Shown here piece after piece: positions 6,722-13,323 of a stretch of DNA of 13,519 nt. The stretch lies in NCBI GenBank assembly GCA_016183145.1, contig JACPFE010000337.1:1-13519 (forward strand). The letters are read 5' to 3'. The notes beneath the pieces are model-generated. The model did not search any database and was not told the origin of the DNA. It saw only the letters and a list, made by a program, of their open reading frames with translations. Position 1 is the first letter of the stretch. Each line of letters starts with the position of its first letter. The translations under genes and the position numbers were made by a program. This DNA is from Deltaproteobacteria bacterium. Lineage in GTDB: Bacteria; Desulfobacterota; Binatia; UBA9968.

Positions 6722-8259
6722 TGGAAAGAGTTTACCTCACGACGCCGCTCTACTACGTCAATGCCGAGCCGCACTTGGGCCATACCTATACGACGGTGAT
6801 CGTGGACACATTAAGTCGCTATCACCGTAATGCCGGCCGTGAGACTTTTTTCCTCACCGGTACGGACGAGCATGGCGATAAGATTGCTCAAGCGGCGAAG
6901 GAAAACGGCACGGACCCAAAAGCCTACGCCGACAGGATCAGTCAGCTGTTTCGTTCGACCTGGGATCAATGTGGTATCACTTATAGTCATTTTATTCGCA
7001 CGACCGATGCCTACCACGTAGAATTCGTCCAAAAGGTCTTACGGGACATTTACGACAAAGGGGACATTTACTTCGGCGAATACGGCGGCTTTTACTGCTA
7101 TGGCTGCGAGCGGTTTTACACCGAGAAGGAGCTGGTCGACGGCCAATGCCCGGATCACCAGAAGGCGCCGGACTACATCAGCGAGAAAAACTATTTTTTT
7201 CGCATGGGCAAATATCAGGATCAGTTGATCGACGCGATTCATTCGCGGCCCGATTTCATTCGGCCTGAGCGTTACCGCGCCGAAGTGCTGGCTTTCTTGC
7301 GCGAGCCCTTGGAAGATCTCTGCATCTCACGGCCCAAGACTCGCTTGCAGTGGGGGATTCCGTTGCCCTTCGACGGCAATTACGTCACCTATGTATGGTT
7401 TGATGCGCTTTTGAATTACGTGAGCGCGCTCAATCACCGCGGCGAAGACATTTTTCAAGCTTTTTGGCCGCGGGCCAACCATTTCATCGCCAAAGACATC
7501 TTGAAACCCCACGGCATCTATTGGCCGACGATGTTGATGGCCGCCGGGTTGCCGCTCTATGAGCGGCTGAACGTGCACGGTTACTGGATTATGGATTCGG
7601 GGAAAATGTCCAAGAGCCTTGGCAACGTGATCCGCCCGCTGGAAATGAAAGAGCGTTTCGGCATGGATGCCTTCCGCTATTTTCTGCTGCGCGAAATGGC
7701 CTTCGGCCAGGACGCGAAATTTTCCGAGGAGGCTTTGGTCACGCGAATCAACGCCGATCTTGCCAACAATCTGGGAAACCTGGTGAGCCGCGTTCTGGCT
7801 ATGCAGCAAAAATATTTCGCCGGAGTCGTGCAGGCGCTAAGCGCCTCATGGCCGGCGGAAGATTGTGCGTTGCGGGATAAGTTCGCGCAAGCGGAAGGCG
7901 AACTCAATGGATTTATAGCCGAGCTGCAATTTCACCGGGCGCTCGAAGCTATTTGGTCGGCTCTCGACCACGCCAATCGCTATATCGTCCAAACCGCGCC
8001 GTTTACTATGATTAAGGAACCAGCCAAACAGTCGAGGGTCGGCGAAATCCTGCATCATCTGCTCGAAGTGGTCAGAACGCTTGCGCGCTTGCTCGCGCCG
8101 TTTATGCCGGACACCGCAAACGAGCTGCGCGCGTTGCTCGCGCTCCCGGACGACAAGACGGCTTTGCACGCGCCGTGGGGACAGGGTTTTCAACCGGGCC
8201 ACCAGATCGACGGGCCGAAAGTGCTCTTCCCGCGCATCGAGACGGACGCAAAGAAGTAG
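6721..8259 (+). CDS. metG: Methionyl-tRNA synthetase
   Basis: Charges tRNA-Met with methionine. The product is 512 aa from ATG 6721, preceded by GGAG 5 bases upstream; a GTG one codon earlier is also in frame. It is a class I synthetase with the HIGH-type signature HLGH (18-21) and KMSKS (295-299). The connective-peptide zinc knuckle has a CxxC pair (CYGC) and a CxxH pair (CPDH), and LTGTDEHGDKIAQAA is the typical MetRS segment. The length corresponds to the short form without the C-terminal EMAP-like tRNA-binding domain, as in many bacteria. It is coupled by overlap to holB. The stop TAG (8257-8259) lies within the possible target duplication of the MITE-like element that follows. Confidence 0.97.
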   Translation: MERVYLTTPLYYVNAEPHLGHTYTTVIVDTLSRYHRNAGRETFFLTGTDEHGDKIAQAAKENGTDPKAYADRISQLFRSTWDQCGITYSHFIRTTDAYHVEFVQKVLRDIYDKGDIYFGEYGGFYCYGCERFYTEKELVDGQCPDHQKAPDYISEKNYFFRMGKYQDQLIDAIHSRPDFIRPERYRAEVLAFLREPLEDLCISRPKTRLQWGIPLPFDGNYVTYVWFDALLNYVSALNHRGEDIFQAFWPRANHFIAKDILKPHGIYWPTMLMAAGLPLYERLNVHGYWIMDSGKMSKSLGNVIRPLEMKERFGMDAFRYFLLREMAFGQDAKFSEEALVTRINADLANNLGNLVSRVLAMQQKYFAGVVQALSASWPAEDCALRDKFAQAEGELNGFIAELQFHRALEAIWSALDHANRYIVQTAPFTMIKEPAKQSRVGEILHHLLEVVRTLARLLAPFMPDTANELRALLALPDDKTALHAPWGQGFQPGHQIDGPKVLFPRIETDAKK

Positions 8260-8261
8260 TA

Positions 8262-8427
8262 TAGTGTCTCTTAAGTTCGGTGCTAACTCGACCGTCATTC
8301 CGGCCAAGCTGGCGATAGCCAGCGCGAGCCGGAATCCAGGACTTCGAAGGACCGCTGGATTCCCGCTTCCGCGGGAATGACGACAGAGGACCACCCCATT
8401 ATGTGACCGGACTCTTGAGACACTACA
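8262..8427. mobile_element. MITE-like element with terminal inverted repeats and an internal REP-type palindrome
   Basis: A non-coding element of about 166 bp. The left end TAGTGTCTCTTAAGTTCGG (8262-8280) and the right end, read on the other strand, TAGTGTCTCAAGAGTCCGG, form terminal inverted repeats with a perfect 9-bp outer part. AGTAGT occurs at 8255-8260 and again at 8427-8432, a possible 6-bp target-site duplication. Inside is a nested palindrome: CGTCATTCCGGC/GCCGGAATCCAG and CTGGATTCCCGC/GCGGGAATGACG. The CGTCATTCC...GGAATCCAG motif is a familiar dispersed repeat in many Proteobacteria. There is no transposase gene. The right end lies about 20 bases before the tatD start, where no Shine-Dalgarno is visible. 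Confidence 0.75.
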
Positions 8428-8446
8428 GTAGTTTCCTCCTGCGCTC

Positions 8447-9217
8447 ATGCTGATCGATAGCCACGCCCATATTCAGGGTAAGGAATACGCCGGCGAAGTG
8501 GAGGCGGTGATCGCGCGCGCGCGCGAAGCAGGCGTGGAAAAGATCATCGCCGTCGGCGGCGCCGGCGATATGTCGAGCAATACCGAGGCGGTTGGGTTGG
8601 CAAAGTGTTTTCCCGGCGTCTACGCGACGGTCGGGATGCATCCCCATGACGCTAAGGATGTCGGCGCCGAAGAGTTGCAAGAGATCAAGAGCCTTGCCGC
8701 TGAGCCCAAAGTCATCGCCGTTGGAGAAACCGGACTCGACTACTACTACGATCATTCCCCGCGCGAAGTGCAGCGGCGGGTATTCGGCCAGTTCATTCAA
8801 CTGGCGCGGGAAACGGATTTGCCGGTCGTCGTCCATGAGCGGGACGCCGCGCAAGACGTCGCCGACTTGTTACGGACCGAAGGCGCGGGAAAATTGCGCG
8901 GCGTGATCCACTGCTTCACCGGCAACTACGAAGCGGCTCGTGCCTACCTGGATCTGGGCTTCTACATTTCTTTCACCGGCATCATCACGTTTAAGAACGC
9001 CGAAGCTTTGCGAGATGTGGTCCGAAATGTGCCGCTTGAGCGCATGTTGGTGGAAACCGATTCCCCCTACTTGACCCCGGTGCCTCATCGCGGCAAACGC
9101 AACGAGCCCGCCTACGTGCGTTACGTTGGGGAAACTATCGCCAGCGTAAAAGCGTTGTCTTTGGACGAAGTCGCGCGCCTGACGACCGAAAACGTACGAA
9201 AGCTGTTTGGCATTTAG
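8447..9217 (+). CDS. tatD: TatD-family metal-dependent DNase/hydrolase
   Basis: Metal-dependent 3'-5' exonuclease of the amidohydrolase-like TIM-barrel superfamily, implicated in DNA repair and degradation. The 256-aa product carries all signature residues: DSHAHI (D4, H6, H8), GMHPH (H65, H67), GETGLDYYY (E94), VVHERD (H130), IHCFTG (H155) and LVETDSPYLTP (D205), plus the PHRGKRNEP loop. ATG 8447 gives the canonical N-terminus MLIDSHAH. The sequence before it (TTTCCTCCTGCGCTC) has no ribosome-binding site on this strand. Location after metG is common, so it probably belonged to the tmk-holB-metG transcription unit before the MITE-like element intervened. Family homologues include YcfH and YabD. 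Confidence 0.95.
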   Translation: MLIDSHAHIQGKEYAGEVEAVIARAREAGVEKIIAVGGAGDMSSNTEAVGLAKCFPGVYATVGMHPHDAKDVGAEELQEIKSLAAEPKVIAVGETGLDYYYDHSPREVQRRVFGQFIQLARETDLPVVVHERDAAQDVADLLRTEGAGKLRGVIHCFTGNYEAARAYLDLGFYISFTGIITFKNAEALRDVVRNVPLERMLVETDSPYLTPVPHRGKRNEPAYVRYVGETIASVKALSLDEVARLTTENVRKLFGI

Positions 9218-9267
9218 TCGCTAAGGCGTCGCTGCGTCGGCGCGAGATGTTTTCCGATCTGTGATTT

Positions 9268-9316
9268 GTGGAGCCTCACGGCCAAGCCCGTGGCCCCTTC
9301 CACCACGCCCGTGGAT
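9268..9316 (+). repeat. REP-like dispersed repeat, copy C (short form)
   Basis: Matches the first half of copy B: GTGGAGCCTCACGGCCAAGC, then CCGTGG, then a segment ending CCACGCCCGTGG. After this it diverges from copies A and B but shares CCGGGCCGATGG (or close to it) with copy D, so C and D may form a shorter subfamily. It lies between the convergent ends of tatD and the metallophosphoesterase gene. Confidence 0.75.
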
Positions 9317-9348
9317 GCCGGGCCGATGGATGGGTATTCCGATCCCGA

Positions 9349-10341
9349 TCAATCCGCGCTCAGGATTTCAATCAAGACCGCTTCCGGCTCGGCCCCCCAG
9401 CGCCAGGGAATCATTATGCTGCCGAGGCCGCGCGATACCACGAGTTGAGAAGAGCGAAAGGCATAGACGCCTTCGTCCAGGCAAAAGCGGCTTTGGCGGA
9501 TGATTGGGCCGCCGTTGGGAACGCGAATCTGACCGCCGTGGGTGTGGCCCGCAATCGTCAGCGGCACGCCGCGCGCTTCGGCCTCATAGAAATGATCGGG
9601 GTTGTGCGCGAGCAGAAGATGCGGCGCGCCATGTTTCGACGTTACCCCCGACCAATCCGGTTTGCCCATGATGAGATCGTCGATGCCGCCGAGCACGAAG
9701 CTGGCGCCGCCATGGGTGATTTTTACCGACTCATTTTTGAGTGTCTTGATATTCACCGACAGCAAGCCTCGGCGTATCTCTTCCGGGTCTCCGCCGAAGT
9801 AGTCGTGATTGCCGAAACAAAACCAGGCGCCAAGCGGCGCCGCCGACAGCGGCGCCAGCGCATCGAGAACCTGCTTCGCTTCCCTCGCGTGGCCGCTGAC
9901 GAGATCACCGCCCACGGCCGCCAGGTGGGGCCGCAACTTCATCAAGGAATTGACGATCTCGGCCAGTAGTTCGGGTCTGAGAAAGATGCCGGCATGGATA
10001 TCTGAGATATAAAGCACTCGCAGCGGCGCGACTTCCTTCGGCCAACCGGCGGGTGACAACGTGGTCTCGGCCAGGTTCAAGCGCCGTTGGAGCAGCCAGC
10101 TATAGGGGTTCCAAAGCTTGGAGAGGTGCGGATACACGAAACGCGATACCAGGATATCCAGGTTGCGTTCGATTACTTTTACCAATCCTTTGTTGGGATT
10201 AAGCCACCGGCGTTCCTTGCCCGTCACCACCCGTGGCGGCGCAAGCTGCCGTCTTCTTGGATTCACTGATTGGGTGTTGCTTGTCGAGACGAGCCCTGGA
10301 ACGCCGAGCACTTCCAATCGGGAGCCGGCGCAAGGGGTCAT
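9349..10341 (-). CDS. Calcineurin-like metallophosphoesterase (YkuE-like)
   Basis: Dinuclear metal phosphoesterase. All motifs of the fold are present: SDIHAG (D114, H116), GGDLV (D146), GNHDY (N178, H179), LLAHNPDHF (H246) and AGHTHGGQI (H266, H268). The spacing and GHTHGGQ ending resemble the YkuE/YaeI group, whose members act on membrane-associated or lipid substrates; the substrate here is unknown. The product is 330 aa from ATG 10341. The first 45 residues look unconserved and there is no ribosome-binding site, so the real start may be internal (for example GTG at 10230 or 10227). Residues 60-95 could be a membrane-associated helix region. The gene points against tatD and is flanked on both sides by repeat copies C and D in opposite orientations. 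Confidence 0.88.
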   Translation of the reverse strand: MTPCAGSRLEVLGVPGLVSTSNTQSVNPRRRQLAPPRVVTGKERRWLNPNKGLVKVIERNLDILVSRFVYPHLSKLWNPYSWLLQRRLNLAETTLSPAGWPKEVAPLRVLYISDIHAGIFLRPELLAEIVNSLMKLRPHLAAVGGDLVSGHAREAKQVLDALAPLSAAPLGAWFCFGNHDYFGGDPEEIRRGLLSVNIKTLKNESVKITHGGASFVLGGIDDLIMGKPDWSGVTSKHGAPHLLLAHNPDHFYEAEARGVPLTIAGHTHGGQIRVPNGGPIIRQSRFCLDEGVYAFRSSQLVVSRGLGSIMIPWRWGAEPEAVLIEILSAD

Positions 10342-10384
10342 AAAATAATATTTTGCCCCATCGGCCCCGGCGCGGCAATAGCCG

Positions 10385-10433
10385 CCCCATGGGCGAATTG
10401 GAAGGTGCCACGGGCTTGTCCGTGGGGCTCCAC
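10385..10433 (-). repeat. REP-like dispersed repeat, copy D (short form, minus orientation)
   Basis: On the minus strand it begins GTGGAGCCCCACGGACAAGC, then CCGTGGCACCTTCC, then CGCCCATGGGGC. It matches the first half of copies A and B closely. The CCACGG-acaag-CCCGTGG hairpin lies downstream of the substrate-binding protein gene on the minus strand but has no T-run, so a classical terminator role is not evident. With copy C it forms an inverted pair around the phosphoesterase gene. Confidence 0.8.
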
Positions 10434-10463
10434 AAAGGCAAAAGAGGTCGGCGATGATGCCGC

Positions 10464-11465
10464 TCAGCGCCCGGGGGGCATTCCCAGCTCTTGCTGGGCG
10501 CGGCGCAAGTAGCTCATGTCGAGGTATTTTTCCGGCGGCGGATAGGGACGGCTTTTGAACAATTGGTCGCCCATCAAGTCGATGAGCCGCTGAAACCCTT
10601 CGCGATTCACCGAGCCATCCCGGCTGATGATGCCCTGAGCGAGATATTCTTCGACGGTGGGACGCGTGTACTTGAGCTGAATTCCCGTGCGCTTGGTCAC
10701 CAGGTCCGCGGCCTCTTCCTTATGGGCGTGCGCCCATTGCATCGCCCGCACCATCGCTTTCAAGTAGCGCACGGTGAGCTGGCTGTTCGTTTCGGCCCAG
10801 CGGCCGTCGACGATCAGGCTGTGAAACTGCAAGTTCGGTATGTAATCTTGCAAGCGCGCGATTTCGGGAAACCCAAGCTCCCGTGACCGGGGCAGATCGC
10901 CGCCCAGGATCATGGTCGCCGAGGTATTGCAGCCTTTGAGGCTCGCCAGCCGCTGCACGGTGGGGCCGTTCTGGATGATTGTGTAATCGCGATTGAGCTC
11001 AAGTCCCTGGGTTTTGAGCATCTCGCGCAAGAAAATCGTGCTGCCGGAAACCAAACTCACCACGCCGAGGGTCGTGCCTTTAAGCTCCTTGATCGTCTTG
11101 TACTTCGGACAACCGACCAACGTGTACGCGGCGATGGGCACGGTGCCGCCGATAATTTTTAGCGCGGCGCCGCGCTCGACCGCGTTGATCGCCGCCGAGG
11201 GATCGACAATGGCGACATGCACCTGGCCGGCGATGAGCGCCTGGACCGGCGTGTCTGTCGAGCCGATCAAGACGACGTCGCCCTGAATGCTCTCTTGCGC
11301 GAAGAAGCCTTTGTCCGTGGCGGCGTAGTTTGGCAGTTGCTCGACCGTGCGGGAAACGTTGCCGATGATCACCCTGTCCGCCGCGTGGGTCAATGAATGG
11401 CACACGATGGCCAAGACACCCGTCAACAACAATCTGGCCAATTGCAGCGGCGTTTTATGTTTCAT
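10464..11465 (-). CDS. ABC transporter substrate-binding protein, NMT1/nitrate-sulfonate type
   Basis: Periplasmic binding protein of the NMT1/THI5-like (SsuA/TauA) class. The product is 333 aa from ATG 11465, chosen for an excellent GGAGGA ribosome-binding site 6 bases upstream and a clean Sec signal peptide: MKHKT, a hydrophobic core LLLTGVLAIVC and a probable cleavage after THA (about residue 28). Mature features typical of the family are YAATDKGFFAQE, DVVLIGSTDTPVQALIAGQVHVAIVDP and IKELKGTTLGVVSLVSGSTIFLREML. The ligand cannot be predicted. It is 14 bases downstream of the deacetylase gene and probably shares its transcript. No permease or ATPase gene is present next to it, so partners must lie elsewhere or the protein acts as an orphan receptor. 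Confidence 0.87.
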   Translation of the reverse strand: MKHKTPLQLARLLLTGVLAIVCHSLTHAADRVIIGNVSRTVEQLPNYAATDKGFFAQESIQGDVVLIGSTDTPVQALIAGQVHVAIVDPSAAINAVERGAALKIIGGTVPIAAYTLVGCPKYKTIKELKGTTLGVVSLVSGSTIFLREMLKTQGLELNRDYTIIQNGPTVQRLASLKGCNTSATMILGGDLPRSRELGFPEIARLQDYIPNLQFHSLIVDGRWAETNSQLTVRYLKAMVRAMQWAHAHKEEAADLVTKRTGIQLKYTRPTVEEYLAQGIISRDGSVNREGFQRLIDLMGDQLFKSRPYPPPEKYLDMSYLRRAQQELGMPPGR

Positions 11466-11479
11466 GATTGTCCTCCGAG

Positions 11480-12349
11480 TTAAGGCTTCTGATAGTAGTT
11501 GGCGTAGTAGTAGTCGGCGATCTCCGCGCCGGTGGCTTTCCAGACGCCGTCGTGGGCGCAGATGTAGTCGAGGGCTTGATCGAGGTATTTGATGCGGAAC
11601 GCCAGACCGATGACAAACGGATGCAGCGGGATTGTCATCACCCGTCCTTGCGTCGCCCCCTCGGCGTACAAGGTATCGAACTGGTCGCAAACCATCTGCA
11701 ACCAATCTTTCGGCGTGTGGCCGCCCTGAAAAATGACGCGAATATCGTTGAGCCCTTGCTGATAGGGGATGGCGATCATCCGCCCCGACTTGACGCGCAT
11801 GGCGCAGGGCTGATCGTCGAAACCCCAGTCGCAGACGTAATCGAATCCCTCGGCGGCGAGGTGATCGAGCGTGTTCGGGCTTTCATCGCCGCCGCCGGGA
11901 CCGAGCCAGCCGCGCGGCGCCTGGCCGGTCGCCGCCGCGATGGTGTCCTTGATTTGCCGGACCACGGCCCGTTCTTCAGCGGCGGGATATTGATTCATCC
12001 GAATATTGTTGGTCACGCCGTGACCGAGCCACTCCCAATTGCGCTTATTGCCTTCCTCGATGATCGCCGGATGGTGCGCGCATACCTCGGCGTTCAATAG
12101 CACAGTGGCGCGAATGCTATGTTTGTCCAACACGTCCATCATGCGAAACACGCCGATGCGCGAGCCGTAATCGCGCAGCGCGTAGCCCGTAACGTCCGGC
12201 AACTGGGAACCGGGCGCGCCGGGAATGACTTTGTCGATGTGAAAGAACTCAATATTGGGCGCGACCACCAAGGCGATGCGCGCATTGTTCGGCCACTTAA
12301 ACGGTTTGCGCCGAATGATCGGCGCGTAGTCGTAACGGTCGGTCTGCAT
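11480..12349 (-). CDS. Polysaccharide deacetylase family protein (PuuE/allantoinase-like)
   Basis: A 289-aa NodB-homology-domain protein of the cyclic-imidase/PuuE subgroup. ATG 12349 is chosen because an AAAGGAG site lies 7 bases upstream; an upstream start at 12388 would add 13 residues that overlap the predicted promoter region. Recognisable segments are RIALVVAPNIEFF (motif 1, lacking the TFDD of classical deacetylases), WEWLGHGVTNN (H110), GWLGPGGGDESPNT, CDWGFDDQPC and IPLHPFVIG (H243). These match the layout of PuuE-like hydrolases acting on cyclic amides rather than on chitin, but the substrate is unknown. No signal peptide is visible, so it is probably cytoplasmic. The substrate-binding protein gene follows after 14 bases, suggesting uptake and hydrolysis of a related compound. 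Confidence 0.85.
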   Translation of the reverse strand: MQTDRYDYAPIIRRKPFKWPNNARIALVVAPNIEFFHIDKVIPGAPGSQLPDVTGYALRDYGSRIGVFRMMDVLDKHSIRATVLLNAEVCAHHPAIIEEGNKRNWEWLGHGVTNNIRMNQYPAAEERAVVRQIKDTIAAATGQAPRGWLGPGGGDESPNTLDHLAAEGFDYVCDWGFDDQPCAMRVKSGRMIAIPYQQGLNDIRVIFQGGHTPKDWLQMVCDQFDTLYAEGATQGRVMTIPLHPFVIGLAFRIKYLDQALDYICAHDGVWKATGAEIADYYYANYYQKP

Positions 12350-12390
12350 CCTAAGGCTCCTTTTGAAGGCGCACGGCGAGGAAGACAAAA

Positions 12391-12418
12391 CTTATGACAC
12401 TCACGGCGGCTCCGTCAA
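12391..12418 (-). promoter_or_regulatory. Candidate sigma-70 promoter for the deacetylase/binding-protein operon
   Basis: On the minus strand, TTGACG (12418-12413; 5 of 6 matches) and CATAAG (12396-12391; 4 of 6) are separated by 16 bases. The start would be near 12384, leaving about 35 bases of leader with an AAAGGAG site before ATG 12349. A second TTGACG lies at 12425-12420. Position, spacing and direction fit the gene, but the -10 is weak. Confidence 0.45.
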
Positions 12419-12620
12419 GCGTCAACCCTGTGCGCCGGTGAACGGCGTCTCGCCGGGCGGTGACTAACTTGCCGAACGGGCTCTCAGTTGGAGGCATTGG
12501 CTTGGGCGCGCTTAGGAGCGTGCCCTCTCAACGGGGTGCTGGATGTTGAATATCCGCAAAGGCCCACGCGGCGCTTGAGAGCAAAGGCTGGAAATTCGCA
12601 TCATGACCGAAACTCGCGCC

Positions 12621-12653
12621 AAAAAAAACGGGCTCCGATGTTCTCGGAGCCCG
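12621..12653 (-). terminator. Rho-independent terminator on the minus strand
   Basis: Ten perfectly paired bases (CGGGCTCCGA at 12629-12638 with TCGGAGCCCG at 12644-12653) enclose a 5-base loop. On the minus strand the stem is followed by eight T residues (12628-12621). On the plus strand no T-run follows, so the direction is clear. No protein-coding gene on the minus strand ends nearby; the nearest upstream one is nth, about 670 bp away. Confidence 0.9.
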
Positions 12654-12911
12654 CCTTCGGTGCACAAACTGATTTTTGAACACTCCTCCGTCTTCCGGCT
12701 AGACTACCTCTCCTTGCTGCGCGCGACTCATTTCGAGCCCGCTTGTGTTTAGCCCCGTGATTTTTTCGCCGCAGCGATTTTCCTGTGCTCAGGTTTAGAG
12801 TGGGGGCCTAACAACCAGCAATTTCCTACCAGGTCACACCGCCGGCCGACCGCGAGGGTGCTTTTTACTTGTCCGGTGGAGTTTCTCCTCTCAACGATGG
12901 TACCTCCTGCG
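12621..12911 (-). ncRNA. Candidate sigma-54-dependent small RNA (hypothetical)
   Basis: The interval between a consensus sigma-54 promoter and a strong terminator on the same strand is about 290 nt and holds no convincing protein gene. The longest open stretch (about 50 codons, 12898-12749) has no plausible start codon. A 9-residue mini-ORF beginning TTG at 12894 has an AGGAGG site 8 bases upstream, so a leader peptide is possible. The predicted RNA holds roughly ten GGA trinucleotides, six of them AGGA, some in possible loops (GGAGAAACTCC). This resembles CsrA/RsmA-binding RNAs, but G-rich sequence alone would give several. It does not resemble tmRNA, SRP RNA, RNase P RNA or a riboswitch that I recognise. 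Known sigma-54-driven small RNAs (Qrr, GlmY/GlmZ, CrcZ) offer a precedent. Confidence 0.4.
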
Positions 12912-12921
12912 CGCAAAAGCG

Positions 12922-12938
12922 AGCAATGGCCGTGCCAG
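12922..12938 (-). promoter_or_regulatory. Sigma-54 (RpoN) promoter
   Basis: The minus strand reads CTGGCACGGCCATTGCT, matching the consensus YTGGCACG-N4-TTGCW at every defined position: GG of the -24 box and GC of the -12 box are 10 bases apart. The start is expected near 12911-12913. The upstream DNA (about 12940-13040) is AT-rich with related words GAAATTGCAAC and GGAATTGTGCAG, which could be activator or bending sites; I cannot assign an activator. Confidence 0.65.
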
Positions 12939-13160
12939 CTAATTGGATCATGATTTTACTAGATTTTTTTCCACTGCCAGGAAAAATTCTGCACAATTCC
13001 GTTGCAATTTCTAAGAACGCACGCCAAAAATTTCTCGATCTTCAGAACAAGCGAGCCGCAACTTCGACTTCCTTCATGATTTGATTAACAGCGTGTTGAA
13101 GAAAATGGGTCTTCTGGCTTCCGTGTGGCTAACCACGGATCGGCCAAAGTCCGCCAAAGG

Positions 13161-13218
13161 ACGGATCAGCCGCAAATTGTTTGGCTGAGACGGATCAGCC
13201 GCAATTTTCATGGCTGGG
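13161..13218. repeat. 29-bp tandem direct repeat (two copies)
   Basis: ACGGATCAGCCGCAAATTG and ACGGATCAGCCGCAATTTT begin two adjacent 29-bp units (13161-13189 and 13190-13218), both ending in TGGCTG plus two or three bases. Only two units are present and the spacing is zero, so this is not a CRISPR. It looks like a simple local duplication in non-coding DNA. Confidence 0.7.
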
Positions 13219-13323
13219 CCTGGCGAAACCTTCGCGTTCCTGTGCCCACGGGCTCCAGTCCCACCCCCGTTGGAGCCTGAAAGGAGGCCGCCGCGATGGT
13301 CGAGGGATTTTTGGGACACTACA

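Larger units (their letters stand above)
12654..13323. other. Non-coding region between the minus-strand terminator and nth
   Basis: About 670 bp with no credible protein gene on either strand. It contains the body of the candidate small RNA and its sigma-54 promoter, an AT-rich upstream stretch, a 29-bp tandem repeat (13161-13218), a GGCTCCA/TGGAGCC hairpin (13250-13276) without a T-run, and a MITE-like end next to the nth stop codon. Short open frames here lack ribosome-binding sites and protein-like composition. Confidence 0.6.

Noticed and set aside
9268..9969. Long plus-strand open frame opposite the phosphoesterase gene
   Set aside because: It is antisense to a gene with all its catalytic motifs, starts inside repeat copy C and has arginine-rich shadow-frame composition.
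11468..12100. Long plus-strand open frame opposite the deacetylase gene
   Set aside because: The opposite strand carries recognisable family motifs and a good ribosome-binding site; this frame is a GC-rich shadow.
12488..12679. Plus-strand open frame upstream of the deacetylase operon
   Set aside because: No ribosome-binding site; it runs through the terminator hairpin and has no recognisable domain.
12820..12860. Resemblance of ACCAGGTCA on the plus strand to the SRP RNA core
   Set aside because: The following GGAAGGAAGCAGCC-type loop is absent and no SRP stem can be drawn.
12749..12898. Open frame of about 50 codons on the minus strand inside the candidate RNA
   Set aside because: No ATG, GTG or TTG lies at a usable position after the ribosome-binding site; the only upstream TTG is at or before the predicted transcription start. 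Composition is not clearly protein-like.
13161..13218. Possible CRISPR remnant
   Set aside because: Two directly abutting units with no spacer and no cas gene nearby.
13250..13276. GGCTCCA/TGGAGCC hairpin as a terminator for nth
   Set aside because: Only 7 bp with a 13-base loop and no T-run on either strand.
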